Assembly (NCBI GenBank): GCA_030041385.1 | Contig: JASHNY010000171.1 | Coordinates: 60,882 to 124,881 of the forward strand | Length of the DNA stretch: 64,000 bases | DNA from: Alphaproteobacteria bacterium | Lineage (GTDB): Bacteria; Pseudomonadota; Alphaproteobacteria; ATCC43930; CGMCC-115725 | Direction of reading: 5' to 3' | Part shown: positions 1-12,000 of the stretch, one piece after another | Numbering within the stretch: position 1 is the first letter of the stretch | Layout of the letters: each line of letters starts with the position of its first letter | Translations under genes and position numbers: made by a program | The notes under the pieces: generated by a model | Told to the model about the DNA's origin: nothing | Databases searched by the model: none | Seen by the model: the letters and a program-made list of their open reading frames with translations, nothing else

Positions 1-3000
1 CGTCGAGCGTGTTTTCGATCGTAATCACCGGCGTCGACGTGCTCGGGTTTGGAACCGCCGCAAACCCCGCACTGCTGGCGGTGAACCCCGACAGGGGCGA
101 ACCCGCGTTCTGGTTGCGCTGGTTGAGCGCGCCGATGTTTTTCTGGTCCTGGGTGGTGATCTGGCTGTTGGTGGTCCACAAATCGCCGTTGAAATACATC
201 CCGCCATTGTCGGCCGGGATGGTGATGCCATAGATGTTGAGAAAGGCCGGCGTGTTGTTGGTGATCGTGACGCTGGCGTCGCTCGGCGCGATGAACGATC
301 CGCTGCCGGCGAGCTCGCTGCCGACGACCCAGATGCGGCCGGCATCGGCGACTATCGGCGCGACATTGACCGCCATCTGGTAGCCGGTGGTACCCTCGGG
401 CGTGCCGCCCGGCGTCTCCGTCGGCAGATTGTCGGCGGCGATCTCCGCCTCGTCCTGGTTGATCTGGTTCTGGTAGAATTGCTGCAACAGCGGCGTGTTG
501 GCGCCGTATTCGTTGAGCAATTGCTCGTCGCGAGTGATCTCGGCGGCCAGCGTGTTGGCGATCGTCTGATAGGTCGACTGGAAGGTGATCCCCGGGCTCG
601 CCGTGTAGCTGGTGATCTGCCCGGTGGCGTCGTTCCACCCGGTCAGGTCGAGCGACAGGTTGCGGTTGATGCCGGTTTCGACCGTGCCGTCATTGGTGAT
701 GACCGAGTTGGCCAGGTAGAGCGTGTTGGTGTTGGCGTATTGCGCCAGCGCGCCGCCGCCGAGCGCGCTCAGGATCGAGCCCGACAGGTCGCTGACCCAG
801 CTTTCGGCCTTGGCCTGCGTCGTCACCTGGTCGTCGCCGAACAGATCGGTATAGAGGTTCGCCGTTCCGCCGCTTTCGGCCAGTGCCCCCTGGTCGATAT
901 TGATCAGGTCGGTCTGGATCAGATAGCCGGTGGCGTGAATGCTGCTGATCGGGATCGCCGAGCCGGCAAACCCGTCATAGGTCGAGGTCAGTACGTACTG
1001 GTCGGTATCGTAATTGGTGTCGCTCCCGGCCGAGAGGTCGAGATCGCCATTGGCCGTGACCGTGGCATAGGGCCCGATCTCCACCGTGTTGTCGGGCTCA
1101 ATGTCGACCGTGGTCGAGCCGAGCGTCGCCGTGCCGGCACCATAGGTCTCGGTGCTGATTTCCTGGTCGATCGTGCCGCCGCCGCGCGCCGACATGACGA
1201 TCGCGCCGGAGCTGGTGATGCTCGCGCCCTGCCCAACATAGACATCGGCGATGTCGGTGCTGGTCGTGATGGTGCCGGTGACGGCCGCGCCCGATACCGC
1301 CCCGCCAGTCTCGAACGCCATGATGTCATGGACATTGAAGATGTTGAGCGCGGCCAGCGTGATCAGCGGCAGATCGGAGGTGACGCCCGGCACGTCGAGC
1401 GACGCATAATCGCCGATCGTCACCTTGGTCGTGAAGCTGATCGTCGTGGTGTCGGCAGCGCCGGCGGCGCTGGCCAGCCCGCCGGTCGTGCCGAAATCGT
1501 TCTCGGACTCGCTGCCGTCGTTGAGCAGCGGCTTCTCGGCGTCGTCGGTCGCGGTGATCGAGATGTCGTCCGATGTCACGGTCGCGTTGTCGCCGACGGC
1601 GGCGGTGGTGGCGGCGCTGATCTGGTTGTCGATGCCGGCGCCGCTACCGGCGAGCACGCCGCCCGCCAAGGTGGTGATCTGGGCGTTGAAGGTGGCGATA
1701 TGGTCGGCGCCGAGCGTGACCGTCGCGGCATCGACATAGGACCCCGCGCCGATCGTCGCCGTCGTCGTGCTGTCGTTGGTAGTGTCGGCCACCGCGGCGT
1801 CGCCGGCGATCGCCCCGCCCGACCCCGCATTGGTCAGGGCGAAATTGTCGTCGTTGGCCGTCGCCGCGATCGTAACGTCGCCGCTGTCGGTCAGCAGCAC
1901 GTTCGAGCCGAGATAGGCTTCGGTGTCTGTGTCGGAATTGGATTGCGAGGTGGCGATGCCGGCCGCGACCAGGCCGCCCGCATTGCTGTCGGAATCGGCT
2001 TCCTGCTCGTTGGTGCCGACGGCGCTGATGAAGGTCGCGCCGGCGATGGTCAATACTGCGCTGCTGTCGACAAAGCTCTTGATCACGCTGTTGTTGTTGG
2101 TGATCGCATTGGTACTGGTGGCGCCGACCAGCGCACCCACCGAACCCGTAGAGGTCGCCTGCGCCGAATAGCCCGCATTGGTCGTCGGCAATGGCGTGCT
2201 CGCCGACAGGGTGAGCGAGCCCGCGGTGATCTGCGCGTCCGAGCCGACCGAGGCAGTGACGGTCGGCGCGAGAGTCACCTCGCTCAACGACACGCCCACG
2301 GCCAGCCCGCCGGCGCTGACGCCGTTGGTCGTGGCGTCGGCCGCGAAGGTGGCCGATGCATCGACCGACACCGCGCCCGGCGTACTTACCGTCGTGTTAT
2401 TGCCGATGGTCGCCGCGACGGTGGGATTGGCCTCGACGATCGTGAAATTGGCTGAGAAGGCGCCGATGCCGGCGGAAATCGCGTCGGTCGTGGCGTTGAC
2501 GGTTACCGTCGAATCGGCCGAAACCGTCAGCGAGGCGATGTTGGTAAGGCTCGCGGAATCGTCCACCGTCGCGGTGGCGCCGCCGCCGATCGTGATCTCG
2601 ACAAAGGTCGCGCCGGCGCCGACCGCACCGACATCCGCCTGTCCGGTCAATGCGGTGAAGCTGCGGTCCGCACTGGCCTCGACGGTGACGGCCTGAGCCC
2701 CGGTCACGCTGCCGAGCGTCGCCTGGGTCACGCTGTTGTCGGTGATGACGACGACGCCGGCGCCGAGGCCGATATAGCCGGCCTGCAGGCCGAGCGAGGT
2801 CACGTTGACCCCTTCGTTGAACACGGCGGCGACGGCGATATTGCGGCCGGCGTAATTCGTGCCGTCATCGGATGCGGTGACGTTGTCGGCGATCGACAGC
2901 ACATCCACCGCCGCGCCGGCCCCGACCACGCCGCCCGAGACCTGGCCGAGAACCTGGGTGACGCTCGCCGCCTCGTCGGCGGTGACGCCGATGTCGTTGT

Positions 3001-6000
3001 CGGCATGGATGCTGGCGCCGGCCTGTACCGCAGCCGTGGTGCCCGGCGGCAGTGCCGGCACGTTCTCGGCATTCAAGATGCTTGACTGGGTCGGGCCGTC
3101 GTTGTTGACGTCGGCCCCCGCGGTTTGCGAAGCCGACTCGACCCGGTTCTGGCTGCTGTTGCTGTTGCTGCCGCTCGAGGTGAAGGCGCCGAGCCCGCCG
3201 CTGCCGGTGACGAGCGAGGTGCCGCTTTGCGACTGGTCGGCCGCGTTGCCATCCGCGGCGCCGCCGCTATTGCCGGTCAGGGCGTTCGAGGAATCGCCGC
3301 TGTTGTCCTGGTAGCTCGTCTGGATCGGCGTGCCGAGCGACCACACGCTGACCGAAGCGCCGAGCCCGACAATGCCGCCGGCGCCGCTGATCGTGTAGCC
3401 GGTCAGGTTCTTGATGCCGACCGCATTGACCTCGACATCGTTGCGCGCGGCGACGCTGGCGCCGGTGTCGATTTCGGCGTCGATGTTGTTGTTGAGCGTG
3501 CCGACATCGACCGCGCCGGTCAGGCCGACGAGGCCGCCGACGCCGACGCCGATCACATAGCTCTGGATCGTCACGTCGTTGCCGGCATTGACGTAAACGC
3601 TCTGTCGCGGGTTCGCGTGCTGCTCGTAGGTCTGGTTCCCGTCGATCACCGCGCCGGTGGCGATCTTGGCGTCGGTCGTCGAGGTGATCAGCGACACGCC
3701 GACCGCGCCGGCCACGCCGGCGTCGCCGCCGACCGCGCCGGCCACGACGATGTGCAGGATGTTTTCGCTCGATTCGGCCTGCACGATCACGCCGTTCGCA
3801 CCGGTCGTGTCGAACTGCGTGCCGTTGTCGTCGATAACGCCGTCGAGGATGCCGCTCGCCGCGCTGGTGTTGCCGAGCGCATCGACATGGGCATCCTGCC
3901 CGATCGTCGCGGTGGTGTCCTTGTCGAGCACGATAACGCCGACCGAGCCGCCGATGCCGGCGACCCCGCCGACCGATACCGACCCGGCGAGTTCCAGAAC
4001 GGCGGTGTTGTCGGTGGCGTAGACCGCGACATTGCCGCCGGCCTCGACGATCGCGCTGCCGTCGATGCTGGCGGTTGTCGAGTTGTTGACGGTCAGCACA
4101 TCGACCACCGCGCCGACGCCGGTGGCGCCGCCGACCGACGCGCCGGCCCCGATCATCGCGATGTTCTCGTTCGAGGCCGCCTGGACGACCACATCCGCCG
4201 TCGCGGTGACGCTCGCGGCGCCGATTTCGGCATTGGTCGTGTAGTCGATGACGTTGACGCCGACCGCCGGGGCGACGCCGACGCCGCCGGCCGCAACGCC
4301 GACATCGATGGTCAGGTGATAGAAATAATTGCTGGCGCCGACGAGGACCGAGCCGCCCGAGGTGACGGTCGCGCCATCGCCGATCGTGGCCTCGGTCTTG
4401 GCGGTGACGACATCGACCCCGGCCGAAATCCCGACCCCGGCGGCGCCGGCGCCGAAGGTCACGACAAAGCTGCGGATGTTGTCTTCGTTGGTCGCCGCGA
4501 CCGCGATGCCGGTAAATCCGTTTTCGGTATCGGGCGAGGTCGTCACAATCCCCTGGAGGGCCGGGTTGGACACCTGGCTGCTGCTGCCGTTGCCGGTAAG
4601 GTCGAGGCCGCCGAGTTGCGGAATGCCGACCTGCCCGGCGCTCTCGAACGATGACCGGTCGCCGCTTTCGGCCGCGGACCCGCTGGTCGAGGAATCGATG
4701 CCGACCCCGCCCGGCGAGTTGGGGTTGAAGGTCGATGCCGAGGTGTCGAGCCCGGTGTCGATGAGCCCGGTATCGACGGTGAGGCCGGCCCCGGCCCCGC
4801 CGGCCGAAACGGTGGCGCCGGTGCCGATAAAGGCCTCGGTGTCCTTCGACATCACGTTGACGCCGGCCCCGGCCGCAAAGCCGGCCGCGCCGGCCCCGAG
4901 GACGCCGACGATCTCGTTGATGTCAGTGGTGTCGTTGGCCTCGACGGCGATGCTGCCGCCGGCGCTGATATTCGCGGCCACGGTCGCCGTGCCGTCCGGA
5001 TCCTCGCCGATGAAGGCGCGCGTCTGCAACGTGAAGACGTGCACCCCGGCATCGACGCCGACCCCGGCATAGCCGCCGATGGCAAGCCCGGCGGCGATTG
5101 AGATAATGTCTTCGCTCGAATTCGCGGCGACGATGATGCTGCCGCCGACCGTGGCGTTCACCCCCGAGCCGATATAGGCGGTCGTGGTCTTCTGATAGGT
5201 CCCGACATCGACGCCGGCACCGACGCCCGCGTCCCCGCCCGCCGCCAGATTGCCGGACACCGAGATGACCGAGCTGTCATCCGCGGCGGAGACAACCAGA
5301 TTGCCGCCGTTGTTGACGGTGACCTTGGCGCCGTCGCCGATATCGGCCGTCGTCACCTCGGTCAGCACGTTCACCACCGCCGAACCGGCGACGCCGGCAC
5401 TGCCGCTGACGCCGGCATCGGCGGCAATGGTCAGGATGTTTTCGCTCTCGTCCGCGCCGATCGACAGGCCGGTGCCGCCCGCGATGACGGTGGCGCTGGT
5501 ACCGACATAAGCCAGCACGGTGTCGCTGTGAACGAGCGTCGTATCGGCCACCCCGACCCCGGCCTCGCCCCCGAGGCCCACCGCCCCGGCCAGCATCGTG
5601 GTCGTGAACTGGTCGGTGGCCGAAATCAACACCGTGCCGCCGGCGTCGAGCGAGCCGTTATTGTCGAGATAGGCCGAGGTATCGCTGGTGACGACCGCGA
5701 CCGAGATCGAGCCGGCAACGCCGGCCGTACCCGCGCCGCCGGCGGTGACGACGATCGACAACATCGTCTCGGTCGCGTTGGCTTGGAGCGACACCGCGCC
5801 GCCGGCGCTTACCGTCGCATCGCCGATATAGGCGTAGGTCTGTTTGTTGAGGATCTCGACATCGAGACTGCCGCCGATCCCGGCCGAGCCGGTGGTCAGG
5901 CCGAGCGCACCGCCGATGCTGGTGATCGTGGTGTCGTTCTCGGCGTCGATCGAGATCGTCTGCGCGCTCGACGGGGTGTAGAGGCCGCCCTGGTTGATCT

Positions 6001-9000
6001 GGGCGCCGGCGCCGATATAGGCGCTCGCATTCGCGGTGAAGACATCGACGATAAAGGCGCCGCCGATCGCCGCATCGCCCGCGCTCGCCCCGCCCGCCAC
6101 CGCGACGCTCGTCGCCGACGGGTCGTCGCTCGTGGGCAAAAGCGGGATCGGGATCGCCGAGGTGTCGAAATTGATCGTCGCGTCGATCGACAGCGCGCCG
6201 GCGACATCGGCATTGCCGTCGATATAGGAATTGGCCGTGACGTTGACGACGGCGACCGAGATCGCTGCGCCGACCGCGGTGCCTTCAGAAAACCCGGCCC
6301 CCGCCGCCAGGGTCTGCGGCGCCAATGTCTCCGCCGCTGCAACCGTAAGACCTCCGCCGGAGTGGACGCTCGACCCGGCTCCGACATAGGCCTCGACGGT
6401 CAGCGTGACGACGTTGACGGCGACCGATCCGGCAACCCCGACATCGCCGGTGCCGCCGCCGGCGGCGGCGCCCCAGGCGACGAAATTGTCGGTGGCGCCC
6501 ACCGGGTTGACCGCCTCGACCGTAACGCCCTGGCCGGTGACCGACGAATTGCCGTCGACATAGGCCTCGTTTTTTCCGGTGACGACGTTGACCCCGACCC
6601 CGGCGCCGATATTGTTGCTTTCGCTCTGCAACTGGACCGAGGTGCCGACCCCTTCGGCGGTTCCGGCCAGTTGCGACTGCCCTTCGACCGTCACCGCGCC
6701 GGCGGCGCTGACCGTGCTGCCGCCGGTGATGCTCGCAATGTTGGTGGTGGTGACGAAATTGACCGCGACCGCAGCGGCGACGCCGACCCCGTCGCTGCCG
6801 CCGCCGGAGCTGGCGCCGGATTGCGAGGAGCCTTCGCTGTTGGCGCTGCTGACATTGCCCGAGGCGGAGGGCAGGCTGGTATCGGCGCTCCCGTCCGCCT
6901 GGGTGACATCGGGGTTGTCGTTGAGCTGATGGTCGGCCTGGCCATCGGCGCCGGTCGAGCCGTTCTTGCCGTCCTGTTGCGAATCGCTGCTGCTGACGCC
7001 CTGCACGCTGGCGGTCGCGTCCGCCATGCTCGCCATCGTCGTCAGCGACGCCACGGTCAGCGTGCCGCCCGTCGTCGTCAGGCCGCGAGCCAGCCCGGCG
7101 CTGGCATTCTCGATGATCACGGCGACCGACACCGAGGCGCCGACGCCGACATTGCCGCCGGCCGCGGTGGCGTCCGTCAATGTTTCGAAGGCGCCGGTAT
7201 AGGTGGTGGTGATCGACACGTCACCGGTCGCCGAGATCGCGTCCCCGGTGCCCACATCGGCGGTCGCCGTGTCCTGGACGACCGCGACCGCGGCGCCGAT
7301 CCCGACCCCGGCGCCGCTGTTCGCCGAGGCGCCGTTCTCGCCATGGGTGATCGCCGAATCGGCAAAGGCCGCGCCGACCGAGAACGTGCCCGCGGTGCCG
7401 GACCACGCGGTGCCGTCGGCGATCTCGGCCGTGATCGTGTTGGTGACGACATTGACCGCCACCGAGGCGCCGACCCCGACGCTGCTGCCGGAGCCGCCGC
7501 CCGCCGACGGCGCCGCCTGCGACAAATTCGACTCGTCGCCCGCCGCCGCCACCGCCACGTCGCCGCCGCCCGTGATCGTGATCGACGCCGTGCTCGGCGC
7601 CGTGTCGCTCGGGCTGAGCCCGACCAGGGCTTCGGTATTGTTGGTGACGATATTGACCGTGACCGATCCGGCCACGCCGATCTTGCCGCCGCCAGCGCCG
7701 GACGTGGCCTCGGTGATGAACGAATCGCTCTGGTCGATCAGAATCTGGTTGGCGTTGCCGGCGCTGGTCAGCGCGATCGCGTTGCCGGCCTCGGCGTCGT
7801 CGCGGGTGGCGGCGAGCTGGAACAATCCGCCGCCCAACTCGATGACGTAATAGGTGTCGCCGCTGGTGAGGCCGCCGACCGCACTGCCGCCTTCGGCATC
7901 ATAGGTGACCGCATCGCCGGTGCGCAGCCCGCTGTCATTGCCGAGGTTGAGCACGTTCACCGTGCCGGCCGGCTGAAAGTTGATCGTGCTCGCCAGCAGC
8001 CCCGTGCCTTCGACACCGCTTGTCGTGAAATTCTGGTCGCCCGAACCGGTCGAGGTCAGCGCGATGGCGTTGGTGTCGTTCTGGGCATCGCTCGCGCTGT
8101 TGAACAGCGAGAACTTGCCGCCGCCCATATCGGCCACGTAATACTGCGTGCCGTCGCTCAATCCGCCGATCGCGGTGCCGCCATTGGCGTGATAGGTCAC
8201 TTCCTCGCCGGTGGTGAGGCCGCTGTCGAGGCCGAGGAAGATCGTGTTCGCAGTGGTGTCGACGACCGGCAATGTCGTCATCGGCATGGCGACGTTGCGC
8301 GCCGCCTCCGTCGCTTCGACGGTCAGGCCGCCGGCATTGATCGTGGTGGCATTGCCGATATACGCCTGGTTGGTCGCATCGGCGTAGTTGACCGCAACCG
8401 CCGCCCCCACCCCGGTGCCGCTGCTCGACCCGGTCACCGCCGAGCCGTCGGCGATCGCGTGTCCGTCGATATTGGCCGCGGACGAGACCTGCAAAACCCC
8501 GCCCGAGGTGATGGTCAGCCCATCCGGGATATAGGCCTTGGCGCTGCCGAGCTCGATGTTGGCCGCGACCGCGCCGGCGACGCTCACCGAACCGCTCGAA
8601 GTCGAGGCCGATGGCGCCGTCGCTCCCTCGGTGCCCTTCGCCTTGGACCCGGTGTTGTCGGCCCCGCTTTCGCTGTTAACGTAATTTTCCTGGCCGCTGG
8701 TCTGCTGGTCGACCTGCTGGTCGCCCGAACCGTCGTCCTGCGGGCCGCCGGCGACGCTCGCCGTCGCCAGGCTCTCGCTGCCGGAGATCGTGCTCGCCGA
8801 GAACGTTGCCGCCCCCGCCGCCGACAGGTCGCGCGCGGTCGTCGCCACCGAGCCGTCGTTGACCACGCTTACCGCAATCGAGATCCCGATCCCGGTATTG
8901 CCGGCGGTGTTGCCGGTGGCGCTGGTCTCGACCGCGTCGCTCAGCGACGCTTGGGCGCTGAACGCGCCCGACAGCGTGATCTGGGCGCCGCTGCCGAGCG

Positions 9001-12000
9001 TCGCTTCAACATCGTCGTCCGCCACCGACACCGCGATCACCGGCGTCACCTCGGTCCCGCCGCCCGAGGCCCCGTTCGTCGCATCGGTCGTCATTGTCTG
9101 CGCCAGGCTCGCGCCCAGCGTCAGGTTGCCGGCGCCGCCGATCGTGGCGCTGTTGTCGACCTGCGCCAGCACCGTGTTCTGGCCGTAATTCACCGAGACC
9201 GACGCGCCGACCCCGACGCTGCTGCCGCCGGTGGTACTGCCGCTCGCCGGCTCGGCGCTGACCGTGTTGGCGACCGTCGCCGCGGCCTGCAAGCCGACCG
9301 CGCCGCCCCCGGTCACCGTGATGCCGGGCACGCCGCTCGAATCGCCGAGATCGGCTTCGGTGTCAGTAAAGGCCAGGTTGATCGCCACCGAGCCGGCGAC
9401 CCCGATCTTGCCGCCGCCCGCGCCCGAGGTCGCCGACGCCCCGAACGCATCCGTGCCCCCGCCCGTCGCCGACAGCGACAGCCCGCCGACCGTCAGGGTC
9501 GCCACCCCGATATAGGCGAGGTTCGTCGCGTCGGCGTAGTTCACCGCCACCGCCGCGCCGACACCCGTGCCGCCGCTCGACGCCGTCACCGCCGAGCCGT
9601 CCGCCGTCGCCGTCCCCCCGACCGTCGCCGTCGATGTGACCGACAGCGTCCCCGTCGTCGTCACCGTGCTGCCGTCGCCGACATAAGCTTCTGAACTCGC
9701 CATCTCGACGTTGGCTGCGACCGCTCCCGCCACGCTGACCGATCCGCTCGAGGTCGAGGCCGATGGCGCGCTCGCCCCCTCCGTCCCCTTCGCTTTGGTG
9801 CCGCCGCTGGTATCGGAGCCGGCCTCGCTGCCGACAAAACCCTCCTGCCCGCTGGTCTGGCTATCGACCGACTGGGTGCCGGAGCCGTCATCGGCCGGCC
9901 CGCCGGCCACGCTCGCCGTTGCCGAACTCGCACTCGTCGAGTTGACGCTCGACGCGAACGTCGCGCTGGCCGCGGTCAGCGAGCGGCCCGATATCGACGC
10001 CGTCGCCCCGTCGTTGACCACCGTCACCGCGATCGAGATTCCCACCCCGGTCTTGCCCGTGGTGGTGTTCCCCGTCGCGCTCGTGGTTACCTGGTCGCTC
10101 AGCGACGCCTGCGCGCCAAACGCGCCCGACAAGGTGATCTGCGACCCGCTCCCGAGCGTCGCCGCGACATCGTCGTCCGCCACCGACACCGCAATCACCG
10201 GCGTCACCTCGGTGCCGCCGCCCGAGACCCCGTTCATCGCCGCCGTCGTCATCGTCTGCGACAGGCTCGCGCCCAGCGTCAGGCTGCCCGGATCGACCCC
10301 GGCCGAGCCGCCGATCGACGCCCCGTTCTCGACCTGCGCCAGAACCGTGTTCTGCCCGTAATCGACCGCGACCGAGGCGCCGACCCCGACGCTGCTGCCG
10401 CCGCTGGTGCTCGCCGCCGGTTCCGCCGACGCCATGTTGGCCACGGCCGCGCCGGCGGTCAGCGACACCGCGCCGCCGCCCGTCACCGTCACCCCCGGCA
10501 CCCCGCCGGCATCCCCCAGGTTCGCTTCCGTATCGGTGAAGGCCAGATTGATCGCCACCGAGCCGGCGACGCCGATCTTGCCGCCCCCCGCCCCCGAGGT
10601 GGCCGAGGCTCCGAAGCTGTCGGTCTCGTCGACCAGCGACTGGGTTCCGCTGCCCCCCGCGCCGAGCGCGATCTGCCCGGTCGTGCCGCCGGCCACGGCA
10701 TCCGCCTGGCTGTCGTAAAGCGCCAGCGTCCCGTCGCTCTGCACATTGACATAATAGGTCTGCCCGTCGGTCAGACCGCCGATCGCCGTTCCCCCTTCGG
10801 CGTCGTAGACCACGGCATCCCCGGTCACCAATCCCGACTGCCCGACCGCAATCGTGTTGTTCGACACCGCGCTCGCCGCATCGAAGCTCAGCGGCCGGTT
10901 CGCCTGCGTCGCCGAGATGTCGAGCCCGCCGACGGTCAGTGTCGATGCGCCGACATAGGCGAGGTTGGTCGCGTCGGCGTAATTGACCGCAACCCCGGCC
11001 CCGACCCCGGTGCCGCTGCCGCTGCTGACCGCCGCGCCGCTGGCGCTGGCGTGCCCGTCGATGTTCGCTGAGGAGGTGAGGCTCAGGGTCCCGCCCGAGG
11101 TGACCGTCAACCCATCGCCGATATAGGCTTGCGAGCTGCCCAGCTCGATATTCGCCGCGATCGCGCCGGCGACGCTGACCGACCCGTCCGAGGTCGAGGC
11201 CGAGGGCGCCGTGTCGCCCTCCGTCCCCTTGGTTCCGGAGCCGCCATCGGCCGCGACGAGGGAGTTGGCAAACCCCTCCTGGCCCGACGTCTGACTGTCG
11301 ACGTCGCTGTTGTTGTCGTTATCCTCGTCCTGCCCGCCGGCAACGCTGGCTTTCGCCGCCGACTGGCTACCGGAGACCGCGCTCGACAGGAAGGCCGCAG
11401 TGCCCGACGCCGCGGCCAGGTTCTGGTAGGTGGTGGAAAGCGAACTGTCGTTGACGACGCTGAGCGCCAGCGAGATGCCGATCCCGGTTTTCGACGCGTT
11501 GGTATCGCCGCTCGACGTAGTCTCTACGTTATCGGCGAGCGCCGAATTCGCCGTGAAGTTTCCGCCGATGGATAGCGGGGTATTGGTCGTGGTACCGAGG
11601 GTGGTATAGGCGTTGTCGTCGGAGATCGAGATCGCCACCACCGGTGTCACCGCGGTGCCGCCCGCGCCGCCGCCGGTGGCATCGGTCGTCATCAAATGCG
11701 TCGACTGCGCCGTCAGGGTCAGGTCGCCCGCCCCGGTCACTACCGCGTTGTTGCCGAGATAGGCGGCCGTCGTATCCTGGTTGTAGTTCAGCGCGATCGA
11801 CGCGCCGATCCCGACATTGGCAGAACTGCCGCCGCCACCGCTCTGCGCCGGCTCCGCACTCGCGCTGTTGGTGACGTTGGACTCGGCTTCGACCGTGACG
11901 TTCGGGCTTCCGGTCAAGGTGACGGTCGCACCCTGATCGATATAGGCCTCGTTTGTCGTTTGCGTGATGTTGAGCGCCAGCGAGCCGGCAAAACCGACGC

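Noticed and set aside
5528-9694. 1388-aa plus-strand ORF (and 479-2455, 3125-4654 plus-strand ORFs)
   Set aside because: Arg/Asp/Gly-rich shadow translations antisense to the giant adhesin; no recognisable motifs, while the minus frame is coherent and repetitive.
7690-11660. Adhesin repeats considered as a CRISPR array or mobile elements
   Set aside because: Repeats are kilobase-scale, in-frame and coding; no short repeat/spacer periodicity and no transposase.
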